Origin: Psococerastis gibbosa
Taxonomy: Eukaryota > Arthropoda > Insecta > Psocodea > Psocidae
NCBI GenBank assembly: GCA_963971405.1
Contig: OZ020490.1
Location: forward strand, 6,000,874-6,064,873
DNA: 64,000 bases
Direction: 5' to 3'
The notes under the pieces are model-generated. The model searched no databases, was not told the DNA's origin, and saw only the letters and a program-made list of their open reading frames with translations. Of this stretch, positions 32,205 to 44,200 are shown piece after piece. The translations under genes and the position numbers were made by a program. Positions within the stretch are counted from its first letter, which is position 1. The number at the start of each line of letters is the position of its first letter.

Positions 32205-32404
32205 TGACTTCTTTGTTCTATTATTAAGCCGACATAGTGGAGTTAGGGCTATAAAGCCCTCCCTTACACTCAACTAGAAAGGCCCGGGACCACTTACTTT
32301 ACATGCCTTCCGAAGAATGGACAGAAAAAGTAGTAAGTGTGGGACTCGAACCAACAACCTTTCGGGTGAAAGATGGAGTCCTTCCCACTACTCTACATGT
32401 CCAG
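32205..32404 (-). mobile_element. tRNA-derived SINE, full head and body
   Basis: This minus-strand copy retains the A-box end (GACATGTAGAGTAGTGGG when read on the minus strand), the B box (GGTTCGAGTCCCACAC) and the body. It is one of the most complete copies here. Confidence 0.82.
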
Positions 32405-33370
32405 ACTTTCCATTTAAAGTTTTTTAGTCATTTGAGTAAGTAAGTAAGTAAGTATACATATAATTGAACAATCAATGAAAATCGAAGCATAAATCCCCAG
32501 CACTAAGTACAAAAATGACTTGTCACGCTGGGGTCAAAAGTTAAGTACAATAAATAATTTAATATTATTATTATTATTATTTTAACTTACAATCCAAAAA
32601 GTATAAAATTGAGTAGAATAAAAAATAAAAAAATGCAATTAAACTTGTAGTCTCTATAAGTTAGGTTCGATGGGCACAAAGCCATTTGAGAAGAGATCTA
32701 TATGAAGAATTCTGAAATATTTGAAGTAAATGTTTATTGTCAGCTTTATTTATAAACATTTTAGATGAATTTAAAAAATTCTTACTTGAGCGGAGAACCT
32801 TTATCTCTATTGGAAGGGAATTGAATAGTTTGCAGGCTAAAAATATTGGAGAGTGTTCAAAAATGCATTTTCTTGCAGGCTCGGAAAAAATATTATGATA
32901 TAGACGATGCCGATTTACGATATAACATTACAAAACAGAGGTTTTTTGTCTGTCCTTTGCCATGCGCGATGCTCATGTGTTGGGCCTAGGAGCAACAGCG
33001 GTCTAAAACCAGTTTTATAAAACAAAGAAATCAACCAAACCCACCAGATAAAAAAGTGCATAACATCAAAAACTTGGAGGGACAACTTCGTTATTTCAAT
33101 TGATTCTGGGGGAGCGGCCACCCCTTGTCCCTGCTGCACCCCCCCCCCCCCACCCAGGAGACCCACCCTTGGTTACGGCTGCAAAGGTACGACTGGGTAA
33201 TAAAAGGAATGTGATGATTGAACTCTGACCTAGATAACCAGTCATGCCCTACATATTCAGACAGGTTGTCTCTCTCCTACCCGCTACTGGGTTACTTAGG
33301 CTCTCTATTTAGAGAGAAATGACATTTACCGTTAGCGCCAAAATCAAAATGCAACTTCAGGCACAAAAAC

Positions 33371-33670
33371 TAAGGCACTATATACCCGGGTGTGGTCATC
33401 CGCCATGTTAAATCCCAAATTTCCTACATGGTAAGTATTGCAAGAAAAGTAAAAGAATTGAAAAATATTGAGAAAAAAAACTAATACACGTTTTAGTAAT
33501 TTTTTATTAAACACTTCCCTAATTGGTAGCACGTTTTTAAAAATAATAATAAATAAACAACGATAAATTACTAAAAATAAATAGGCATTCACCCAATGCT
33601 TGGCTTATACACCAGACTTATAATGGATAGAATATGGCGGATGACAACACCTGTCAAATATAGAGCCCTA
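33371..33670. mobile_element. TIR MITE D, copy 1
   Basis: The ends AAGGCACTATATACCCGGG and TATAGAGCCCT are those of the copy at 51026-51323, in opposite orientation, with GTCATCCGCCAT and ATGGCGGATGACAA inside each end as inverted repeats. The interior is AT-rich and non-coding. Confidence 0.7.
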
Positions 33671-33743
33671 ACAAAAACACATCTATTGTGCGTCATTATT
33701 AGCCAATCGTTTAGACTACTGATGGGTATGCTCCCTGCGACTA

Positions 33744-33885
33744 AGGCGGCTATTCCACCGACGTCGACTTTGAATGTGAATGTGTCATGACGTGGTAGCA
33801 GACATCACAGTGACTTATTAATGATGCCTGCTACCACGTCATGACACTTTCACATTCAAAATCAACGTCGGTGGAATAGCCGCCT
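33744..33885. mobile_element. Short palindromic TA-MITE (core type)
   Basis: This 142-bp near-perfect palindrome has ends AGGCGGCTATTCCACCGACG and their inverse, flanked by TA. It carries the core GACGTGGTAGCAGACATCA and its inverse around a small centre. It is the simplest member of the family that includes 33986, 37244, 55751, 56568 and 58023. Confidence 0.85.
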
Positions 33886-33985
33886 TAGAGGGCATCAGGC
33901 ATCTCCCAAGCAGAAGATTGAGAAGAAGAGAGGAAGAGAGAGCGGCTCCAAGATGTGATTACGGTAAGAGTATTGATATTGTATA

Positions 33986-34366
33986 GGCGCCCATTCCATT
34001 GACCGGCTAGGGCTATTTCCAAAAACGGTGACGTGGTAGCAGACATTCAAGACTTAGGTTGCGTTTCCATCGATCTCGCATTGCCGAATGCAAATGACAT
34101 TGACGGAAATTAGAATTTTTCTTTTTATAGAAATCTATTAAAATGTTTGTACTTAACATATCCCATGACGCCATTTTTTAATTTTAGTTTGTTTGTGATT
34201 TTACTGTATGATCATTGATCAATTTTAACTATGGCATAGAGGAAAATAAACATTTCTGTCAATTCTGCAAAGCGAGGTCGATGGAAACGCCACCTAAGTC
34301 TTGAATGTCTGCTACCACGTCACCGTTTTTGGAAATAGCCCTAGACGGTCAATGGAATGGCCACCA
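33986..34366. mobile_element. Nested palindromic MITE composite 1
   Basis: Outer arms of about 73 bp (GGCGCCCATTCCATTGACCG through GTAGCAGACATTCAAGACTT) enclose an inner element with its own arms (GGTTGCGTTTCCATCGATCT). TA lies at both outer ends and at both inner ends. Removing the inner element leaves the symmetric centre CAAGACTTAAGTCTTG. The inner element has about 200 bp of non-palindromic AT-rich sequence. Confidence 0.85.
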
Positions 34367-34504
34367 TATATCAATCAGTAAGTTCATTTATCTGGTACAG
34401 TCTCTTATATGGTAAAATAAACTTAAACAAAGACATGATATTATTATGATACATTTTTGTGCCAATTTTTATCGAAATCCGACAATATCTCAGGAAGTTA
34501 GTAG

Positions 34505-34988
34505 GGGTCTTCACAGTGTTCGTGTTATCGAGTTCTACCTAGTTAAGTATGTTATATCAAGTTAAGTTAACACACCGATAACCCGATAACCAAGCTAACC
34601 AGCGTGCGATCCTAAACGCACTTTCAAGTTAACGTGTTATTTAGATAGCACTGCGATCGATAGCTCAAGTTTACAGCCGCCATCTTTGTTTTTGTGGTAT
34701 TTACATTTATTTGTATTATTTCTTATGTCACAGGCAATTACCGTAAATACTTAAAATTATGATAACCAAAATGAACAAAAAATATAAATAAATGTGGCAC
34801 TAGAATGGAGTTCTGCCACTTTCTTTAAAACGGTGGCACGAACGTCTGACTACTACCACGTTGTTTACTCTGTTAAATATTTTCGATATAGCATAATAAC
34901 TCACTCCTGAGGTCTACTCATGATTGTGTGTTAACTTGGTTAGCACATCTAACTCGATAACTCGATAACACCAACACTGTGAAGGCCC
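34505..34988. mobile_element. TIR DNA element, complete copy
   Basis: The ends AGGGGTCTTCACAGTGTTCG and AACACTGTGAAGGCCC are inverted copies continuing into a GTTATCGAGTT block on both sides. TTAGT is present on both flanks as a possible 5-bp duplication. It has no coding capacity, and it serves as the uninterrupted reference for the copy at 15073-18963. Confidence 0.75.
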
Positions 34989-35584
34989 TTAGTGTTTCCA
35001 TATACATTTATAACACATTGAACGGGGGTAGTTTTAGGCTCAGGGGGACATGAAATTAAAAGTTGTAAAGAAAATTTCCGGAGTCAAACATTGGTCACCG
35101 TCCCAATAGGTAGATAAAAACTCCCTTAAATGAAAATATACTCCCCTGCACCCTGATCATGGTTAATATAATACCATGCCACGTGATCTTTAAAATAAAT
35201 GAACAGCAAATTTTAGAATTTTTTTAAATTGTGGTGTTGGCAAATGGCAATACTGAAGAACTGAACTGACGCGACGCAGCCGTAGCAAATATAAATAGCA
35301 GATATAAAACACATATATCGCCCTAGAAATAAACAAGTTTTAATTTTGAATTAATCTATTTAGGATTATAAATAATTTGTCTAAATCTAAGGCAGAAAAA
35401 ATGAAGAAAATATAGCCGAAGATAATTCAACTGTTTAAATAGACAAGATTTGAATTTTCCGCGCTTAGCTCTCTTGCGACGATTACCAGCATCAAAAATT
35501 AAAAAAATCGGAAATTTGCGGTTCATTTATTTTAAACAATTGAATTGACACCATCACGTGACATGACTTGACTTACTTGACTTA
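34989..35584. other. Intergenic, no gene seen
   Basis: Just before 35100 a short block (GGTTTTAGGCTCAGGGGG-like) resembles 29890-29960. Otherwise nothing is recognised. Confidence 0.4.
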
Positions 35585-36095
35585 GTTAGGCGCGATCAGC
35601 CCAGGGGGACTTTTGGCCAGTCCGACACTTTCCCTCTATCTTTGCCAATCCTCAGCAGCCGTTGCCCAATCTACTGCCTCGACGCCAACTCGAAGGAGGT
35701 CCCCCTGGAACTGGTCCGCCCATCTTCACCTAGGTCTTCCCCTTGGTCTTCATCCGAGGGTGATTACTGCCCACACGGCCTTTGGGGGTCTGTAGTCCGG
35801 CATCCGGTGCACATGTCCTATCCATTGTAGCATTTTTGCTCTAAGATCGTCAATGACGCTGAGGGCATTGTAGAGCCAATGAATTTCGGCGTTGCATCGG
35901 ATTCGCCAGACTCCGTTGATGATTGTGCCTCCAAAGATCCTGCGGAGCATTTTATTTACGAAAACCGAAAGCATTCTCCGGTCCCAATCAGTCAATGTCC
36001 ATGATTCGACGCCATAAAGAAGTACAGGTTGACATGACATGGTATTAAAATCGCCATGATCAGGCTGCAGAAGCACCAGTAAAATTCGCCCTAGC
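35585..36095 (-). mobile_element. LINE C-terminal fragment
   Basis: The minus frame 36097-35750 encodes CQPVLLYGVESWTLTDWDRR and MLQWIGHVHRMPDYR, the LLYGxExW and WxGHVxRM signatures at the end of RTE/CR1-like LINE proteins. Downstream on the same strand a broken frame ends with SPPGLIAPN-like coding, as at 14680. It is dead and 5'-truncated. Confidence 0.7.
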
Positions 36096-36559
36096 ATTGA
36101 GGAACGCTATATTTCAAGTGTCGCATCTCCCCTGTATAAAACTAGCGCTCCTTCAACTTTCAAACTTTGCCTTCCGTCGAAACTTTCTTTTGTCGTGCTC
36201 GTTAATCTCGAGAACTGTCAACATTCCCATTGAAATAGTGTCGTTTTTTCGAAAGTTTTTCTGCAATTTTTCGTAGAATTATTGACAACAATGCCGTTTG
36301 TAAGCTAATCTTTAACTCATTCTTCAGTATTTTTCTAATGGTATGTTAGTGGAAACGGAGATGGAAAAGTCATTAATTTTGTACCATTTTTCCTTTCCTA
36401 TTTGTACATTATAGATCTTTTATTTTATTTATTTATAGATTATAAGCTTTGTGATGGTCGAAATATTCGATTTCGAGATTGCAACAACGATCGATTTTGA
36501 TAAAATTGGGCATGTAGGTTCACAAAAATCATATCTTGGTACTTTTGCTTTTATTTGAG

Positions 36560-36945
36560 GCTAATTCAATTTTGGGGGGTTTTGCCCTCTGGAAACAGAA
36601 AAGAAAAATTATTTCTAAAAAACAGTTTCCACTATTTTTTTTTTTTTAAATCACATATTGTAGTCAATAAACTCCACTAAACCCCCTCGACAGTTTGGTT
36701 CAGGGTGTAGAAAAATAAAAAAAGTCGAATTTTCTTGAAAAATTACTAAAAAAAATATTTTTAAGTTTCAATAGGTGCTAAGGTAAATACAATAGAATAA
36801 AAAAATTGAACAGGTTGCTTTTTCAGACAAGGTTTTGTTTTAGTAGAAAAAAATATTTTTTTGAATCATTTTGGTAAATCCGTGACCCAAATGCTTGGCA
36901 TACCCTGCCATTAGTACTGTGTTCTGTTATGATGGTCCGCTCGCT
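36560..36945. repeat. Dispersed repeat F, copy 2
   Basis: It is collinear with 3530-3895 (see that entry). Confidence 0.5.
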
Positions 36946-37022
36946 CTAGACTATGCAACTGTCACATCATCGATCAAGTGCTTGGGGGTGGGGTAAATCC
37001 CGGCAGCCCAAATTTAACCCTG

Positions 37023-37105
37023 GTACCTTACTTTTACTATTTCGTGTCCGGGGTAGAGACTCCTTGTTTCTGATCTCAGCCAAACCGACGCCATCGTCGG
37101 TGTAC
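37023..37105 (-). repeat. Probable LINE 3' region fragment
   Basis: It matches 31360-31440. A (AAAT)n microsatellite of about 45 bp follows at 37112-37156. Confidence 0.5.
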
Positions 37106-37243
37106 CATTACATAAATAAATAAATAAATAAATAAATAAAATAAATAAATAAATACATGAACCTACAGTACTCATAATTAACTATTATGGTACCTTGCTT
37201 GGACAGAGCTGCAGGCTACTAGCGGGGTTGCAGATTTTGTATA

Positions 37244-37622
37244 GGCGCGGTTTCCACCGACCTGCTAGTGCTAAATACAAATACAGTGACGTGGTAACAG
37301 ACATTCAAGACTTAGGTGGTTTCCACCGATCTCACACTGCAGAATGCAAATGACATTGACGGAAATTTGAATTTTCCTTTTTATAGACATCTATTAAAAT
37401 GTTTGTACTTAACATACCCCATGAAGCCATTTTTTAATTTTAGTTTGTTTGTTTGTGATTTTACTCAACGATCATTGATCAATTTTAACTATGGCAGAGA
37501 GTAAAACAAACATTTGCATTCTGCAATGCGAGGTCGGTGAAAACCCCGCCTAAGTCTTGAATGTCTGTTACCACGTCACCGTATTTGTATTTAGCACTAG
37601 CAGGTCGGTGGAAACCGCGCCT
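37244..37622. mobile_element. Nested palindromic MITE composite 2
   Basis: The outer ends GGCGCGGTTTCCACCGACCT differ from composite 1 but match the inner element's ends (GTTTCCACCGATCT), which shows that outer and inner belong to one terminal-repeat family. The core AGACATTCAAGACTTAGG and TA boundaries are kept. Confidence 0.82.
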
Positions 37623-37974
37623 TAGCGAAAAGGCAACCAGCTATGGTGGCTACCTGTGAATATAACGAATAAGCCATCCCCGACCAAGCCGCCGCATAAT
37701 CGGAGAGTGTGCTGGCAAGTCTAGTGGCGAAAACTTGTCGAGAAAAACCACTGCAGCCTGAGGACAACTGCACTGAGAGTAGCGAGAAATGCCACTAACT
37801 TCCCGATGTTACTTAGAGACCGTCTCTAAGAGAAAGCTTTCTACACTGCAACTGAGGCACTAGCACAATGACAATGACAGAAATACCTGATTTTGACGAT
37901 ATTTCGACGATTTTACTTCATACTGTCTTGCCGATTACTTGTTGATTACTGAATTGTCTAATTTAAGAGAAAGA

Positions 37975-37980
37975 TTTATT
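37975..37980 (-). terminator. Candidate poly(A) signal of the eEFSec gene
   Basis: AATAAA on the minus strand lies 274 bases past the stop codon at 38254. It is a candidate only; other AT-rich hexamers are near. Confidence 0.4.
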
Positions 37981-38253
37981 TATATTTTTTTATTGCTGCC
38001 CGTTTTAATTTCGGCAGTGACGAGGTGAGGTCAGTCAGGTGAGTAAAGGCGGTATTTTGAATTCTGGGAAAGAAAATAAGAAAAGTACTTCTTTTTGTTG
38101 ATTAGTCGAAGGACAGTCTGCAGTCTAGCGGATGTAAATAGTTACAAATGCCACCGGCGTACATTCGCCGACCATCCAAAAAATTTCGACCATCACAAAG
38201 CTTTCCTTATACTACGTATAAATTGGAAAACAATGAAACGATAAAAACTTGCC

Positions 38254-41200
38254 TTAAGAAGTCTGCAACATTCGCTTGTTGGGATCAAAAATGTATCTCT
38301 TATGAGTGAGCACAATCGCCACTGAGGATTTTTCCTCCCCAGCTTTTCCCTTTCCAGTTGCATTCAGTTGTTCCTGCGTCGTATTCTTTAACCCATCTGC
38401 AAAAAATAACAAAATAAAAGAAGTCTAGTAGATAAGATTCTTAAGCTTTGAATATATTTACACGTTTTGAGGTCCCAGGAACCAAAAAAGTATAATTAAA
38501 TTCCCTTCAATACAATACATTATTACTAGTACATTGTTACATTTTTTCATGGTAAGGGCCCTAAGGGATAAACCCGTGCTGGACCCAAAGGCGCCTATTT
38601 ATTAAATAAAAAAACAAACAAAATTGTCGCCCCGGACCCATTTCCTTGTCGGACGCTATCTCCTTGAGATCGGCTATTGTTTTCCCTCAGACGCTAACGC
38701 TTTGAGCGTTAAGGTCAAACCGGAGGGGGGGCACGTTACTGGCCTGGAAATGGGTTCGTAATATATGTTTTAAACCGCAGTGGTATAGTAAAAATCGATA
38801 GAAGGGTATGGTATACGCGTAGACATGCTTACACTATTGACTAAACCAAAAATTACAATTACATTACGTCTAAAATTTGTGCATGAAGCAATTAAAAACA
38901 TACCTTTTAATATATTTTTACGTGCCCCACAGGGAAGAAAAACCTCCAACTTTTGTAATGAAATGCACTTTAGTCAGAAGTTCAACACTTAACTTGATAG
39001 TAAAGCGCCAGAAATAGGTAAAACTACAATTATTTGAAATAATACAAGTCAAATACGGAACAGGTACGAGACGCGGGGCTTTGTTTATAAAATGGATATT
39101 CAACGATCCCGTGACTGGAGACCGTTATCAATATGGCTGCTAGTGTAGCCTGCACAAGATAAGTACGCAATTCGGCGGGGAAATAGCCTGCACAAGCTAA
39201 CTACTAAACTACAGAGTTTTTGACCGGGTCCAGGTATCCGCTTTGCTATGCTGCAATGTGTAATATTGATATTTTTTGCGTTGGTACTTATCTCTGATAG
39301 TTGGCTTATGGTTAACGGTGCCTCGTAAGGCATATTATGACTCCCGCCGCTCCAGTTCTATTATATTTCTATGTATTCAACGCTCAACGGTCAAGGCCAC
39401 AACCCTCCGGTTTGGCCTTAATGAAAAATAAAAAATCATTATCCAAAAAATGCTTACTCACCTTGAAGACGAACTTTAAACTTTCCACTCTGCCCAAAAC
39501 TGCTTTCAATGACGCCCTTCTCCCCCGTCGACAGCTCAACTTTCAAGCCCAAAAATTTGCTCATATCCGTCGTTTTTTTGAACATATTTTTGCCAATTAC
39601 GTACTGAGTGTCCGCAGCTCTTTCAACCGTACCTTCCCTCGACTTTTCTTTGTAAATCTGAAAAATTTATGGAATAACAAAATACTAGTGACTATTGTCT
39701 ATAACAGTAATAAAAAAAAATGCTGACGCTTCATCACACAGCCGGAGGGGGAAGAGTAAACATCAAATTTGTCAAGAAATGTCGAACTTAGAGCTGTCCA
39801 AAATACATTTTTCTGGGCAATTCGATGCATGATAATGTGTCTCATTCTTACACTGATTGACCGAAATTAGCGACATTGACTTGTCCAAAAAAATGTTGGG
39901 GAGGGCGTCCGGCGGTAGGAGTTCGAAAACTGTTGCCAATGAAGAGACACAAAAACCAGATTGAGGACAATGTCTGAAGAGTAGGAATGGCACCTAGTCA
40001 CAATTTAAATATTGGCGCCTAATTTATCATTCGTTGGCTACTAGTGCGCCACCAATGTTTAAATCTCTTTATAACTTTCACCTTTCAAGTCCACACTCTT
40101 CAATCTACAACAAACTGCCAGTGCTTTTATAATCTTTATAATTTCTACTAAAATAACAAATCTTTTGCCTTTATTATATTATTTAATCGTCAACTGCTAC
40201 TGCCCAACTACTGTACATGCAAGAATCTTACTCAAGATGCAAACGCCAGGTACCGAGCTCGGGAAAGGCTGCACCATATATAGTAAGAGAACAACCATCT
40301 GTAAGCACATCAATTGATCTGTCACCAACTCTGCATAATAATTACTAATTACTTAACTAGCACCAGAAGTGTTGACTATTCAGAAGAAGAGACAAGAGAG
40401 AGTGGAGGAGGCTTACATATCACACCTGAGCAACTTGAACTGGTTATTCATGATAATAATGATACTGACAGCAAGGATGGATACAGGGGGGGGGGGGGGG
40501 GGGTAGGGGGTAGCTGCCCCCCCCTCTAAAAAAATTTGGTAAATCTATTGTAAATTAATTTATTACGCTCTGATTTAATCGATCTTACACATGATTTTCC
40601 TATTTTGACCCACAACTACCCCCCCCCCCCAAAAAATGAGCTGGATCTGTCCCTTGCTGACAGTGAAGTGGTCACTATGTAATAAGATAACACATGGGAC
40701 TGGCAATGCCGAAGAATTAGCTTTATACATTGTGCTTTTGTGTCCCCTATTTACACAAGGAAATATCTGCCTACCTGCCTGACTCCCTCGCTGTACAATA
40801 CTGCCCAACTCGGTTCTCATGGTCAGCGGTGGTCAGCAGATTCAACACACCGGACCCCAAAGTAGGTCAAGCCATCCAACGGCGTACCACTGCCATCGGC
40901 GTACACTTCATACCAATATGAGTATCACATTTTTTATTTATGTTAATTCATCTTACAAGAAGAGTTGTAGGGAAGGGATGTAGGGGCCAAGACATACGTG
41001 GAGCTGAAGAGAGCGTGCCAGGATCGAGGGGAGTGGAGGCATCGAAGTCACATGTTGCTGCCAACCAGCCATCCGGCTGTAACTTGAAGACAAGAAGAGT
41101 CAGGAGGTAGTGGAGGAGACTCTCGTATCACACCCGGGCAACTGGAGGTGATTATATTGATGATAATGATGTAGACAAGTAGTCTAATTAACCCAGAATA

Positions 41201-44200
41201 GAATTCTTATTTTAATAAAATAAGCCAATCCGTACCTTTAGAACTGCCAATTCATCATTTCTATACGTTTTCGACGTATATGACGCCTGCATACGTCCAT
41301 AGAACGCCATGCGACACGAAGTTGTATTTCTATCTAGATCCAGTCGCGCCCCAATCGCCCATGCACTGTCAGCGATTACCACAGGCTTCTCGAATTCCAG
41401 CAGGGCAAATAAGCGGCGGGGCTCATCGTCTTTTTCACAACTTTGCACAAATTTGTACTCCCGTATTTTGTCAAATTCACCGCTTTCCTCACCTGAGAAA
41501 GTTAATGGTTAATTAGCCTTAGTGCACAAAATATCTTGGCTTGCCAACGGTATAAGGACCAGTAAGTTTCTGCGCACTTGGCTCGCAATCTAAATAGCTT
41601 TATTATGACTGTAGTTATCTTATAAAGAGAACCTTCACGCTTAATCTCAGTCACTACTTAGAGCTGCTCCATTGCATTGCTGTGGGTAGCATTTACCCGC
41701 AGGAACTTACTTTTATTTTTTCGTGTCCGAGAGATGGAGACTAGGCAAATCTTTGGGCCCAGTGCTGTGCCGTCTGGACGCCAGCTTCAGTGCAGTTCCA
41801 AAGGTCGTCCTGTGTACAGTTGGTCGGGCACAGGGTGCACTGCAGCAGGTGCTCAGTATCCTGTATTTCTGCTCCACATTCGCAGGATATGTCAGGGATG
41901 TGTAGCTGTCCCCACCTGGCTCGGTTCTTCTTTGTAGGTGCGACCCCAGTTCGGAGTTGGTTTAAGGTGGCCCACGTTCTCCAGTCAAGGTCTAGACCCG
42001 CATTTACCCGCAGGAAATATAACTCCTACTTGGCGGAAACCGAAGGTAAAAGGCTCGACCCAAGTTGGAAGACGTCGACTGAGATGGCTCAAATATTCAA
42101 GTTTTAAATCTAGTTTAAATGCCATTCGTGCTATTAGGCCTGTAGAGCCAGAACTATTTTCATTCTGAAGCGGTAACCACACTATGCCACCGTTGGCTGT
42201 TGGCACTGCCAATACAATGTGGACGTCGCTGTTGTCCGTTGGCCGCTGAGCCAACGGTTTCCCGATAAAAATCGCCAAAGTGTCGGTCTCCATCAAAGAA
42301 GGCCGCGGAGAGCGGGTAGTGGGGACGAGCCAACCGTTGGCTCCATGCATACTCCAACTATGACATCCTCCTCGGCTGAATGCCAACTCTCGGTGTATAT
42401 GGGAGGCCACCAATCAGATTTGCAGCGTTGGCTTTGCCAAATTGGCAGTGCCAACAGCCAAAGGCGGCATAGTGTGGACACCACTTTACATACCCGATAA
42501 ATCTTCAAAGAGCATCACCGTTGCAATCACAGTCTCATGTCCAATGGCCACGTGAAACCGCGCACGGGACGATATCGTGCTGCCATAGTAACGGACTCTA
42601 GTAAAATCAAAGATGGCCGCGTATACGGGAGCTAGAAGTTTGGGTTGTCCGACGAGCCCGCGCTCTAGCGTCTTCGGGTCGAACTGTGTAACGCAGATGC
42701 CCACTCGGTCACCCTGAGAGGCTTGGTTTACGGACTGACGAAAGACTTGGATAGATTTGACTTTCTTACATGCTTTGATGGCAGGAATTTCGACGTCGTC
42801 GCCTACGCCTATGGTACCTTGAAGGACTGTGCCTAAAAAAAGAATAAAGCTTGCTTTATAAAACATTATTACAAAGGCTCTCACGGCCGGAGTCAGATGA
42901 AATTACGTAGTCAGAGGAAAATCAAGTTGAGTTGGCAGCGAGCCCATCAGGGACCAGTATTTGCTTACCGCTTCAGCCTAAACAGTTGCTACCGTGCTTC
43001 CGAAATACAATGTTCGAAGTTTAGTGCCACTTTTGCAAAGAAGAGACTGGCTGGCACATTTTAACTACCCATCCCTATGGCGTCTTTGCTGGCGACATCT
43101 TGGAATAGGCGTACAGGAGAACACTACAGGCTACAGCTATAGCAAACTTCGCTAAAGAACTGGCTATGTAGTCGCATTGCCCTTGTCAGTTCTATGGACC
43201 CTCGAGGCCTAAGTCTATCGCAAAGACATTTACTACTACTACAACTAGTTCCACTGAAGATGCCGACGGCATATTGTGTTGAATCGTTTGGACGAACGCT
43301 TTCAGATTGAACACGGCCAATCAACCCAGACTCTCATGTTCCAATTAATAGACAACACCTCGTGTATAAGCTTCCTCATTATCCTCAAGCTCGCCAAAAG
43401 CCAGCCTTTCTTTCAAATCAAATCAAATATATATTTATTCCAATTTTTTCCAACAAGAGAAGTATACATAAAATGACAAAATTAATATTAACTTTAAATA
43501 CGCTAAAATACTTAAGTTATATTACATTCAATACTTTACAAGGAATTATAACCAGCCCAACTGTGTTTCCACGTGCTAGGGCCGGTACAGCATTTCAGTT
43601 TAACTCCGATTTGTTACGACAGTGTGCAGGTACTGTATGTGTTACGTATGTAAAAGTGTATATGCTAGAAAAGAGTTAATAGAAAAATAAGTTTTGTTCT
43701 TTAAGTTGAGTAAAAAAATGTTGATGAAAATATATTTTTATCGTTCTACATGGAATAGTAAGTTTTCTAAATCTGTTTTTTTCTCATGAAGCCATAAGTT
43801 TAGTAGGTGTTTAAAAGAATAATCTTTAATCGCCATGTGCGAAGCTATGAACACAATTGCCAGACAGGGAAGCCTTTTTTGTGATTCGAAAGTGTTAGGC
43901 GAGACTTATGCCCCTAAAATCAGCAATTATGGTTTGGCCCTTATTTTACCATTTAGCTGCGCCCTTTTCTATCGGGTCCTTCCGCTGTGCCTTCGATGAT
44001 GGTGTGTACCAGATTTTTGTGTCTTAATAAATATACTACTAATTCCGCTTTTCTACATTTGACATGACGTAGCAGCTGTCTCTCTTCTTCAGTAGCCTCT
44101 AGCACTCTTTAATTGGTCACGTGGTCCTTCCAGCTAATCCGTAGCATCTTTCTTTTACACTACATTTCAAATGCTTCAAGCCAGTTCAGTTCCTTATCTG

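Noticed and set aside
39337-39726. 129-aa plus-strand frame
   Set aside because: It is antisense to eEFSec exon 7, whose minus-strand product matches the factor's C-terminal domain.
40487-40640. Long G and C runs as a telomeric or G-quadruplex locus
   Set aside because: These are simple homopolymers like several others in the window (7637, 25222, 47420, 61495), mostly at repeat edges; there is no telomeric unit.
41985-42413. 142-aa minus-strand frame inside eEFSec intron 5
   Set aside because: It spans a palindromic MITE and intron sequence; the reading frame arises from the inverted repeat.
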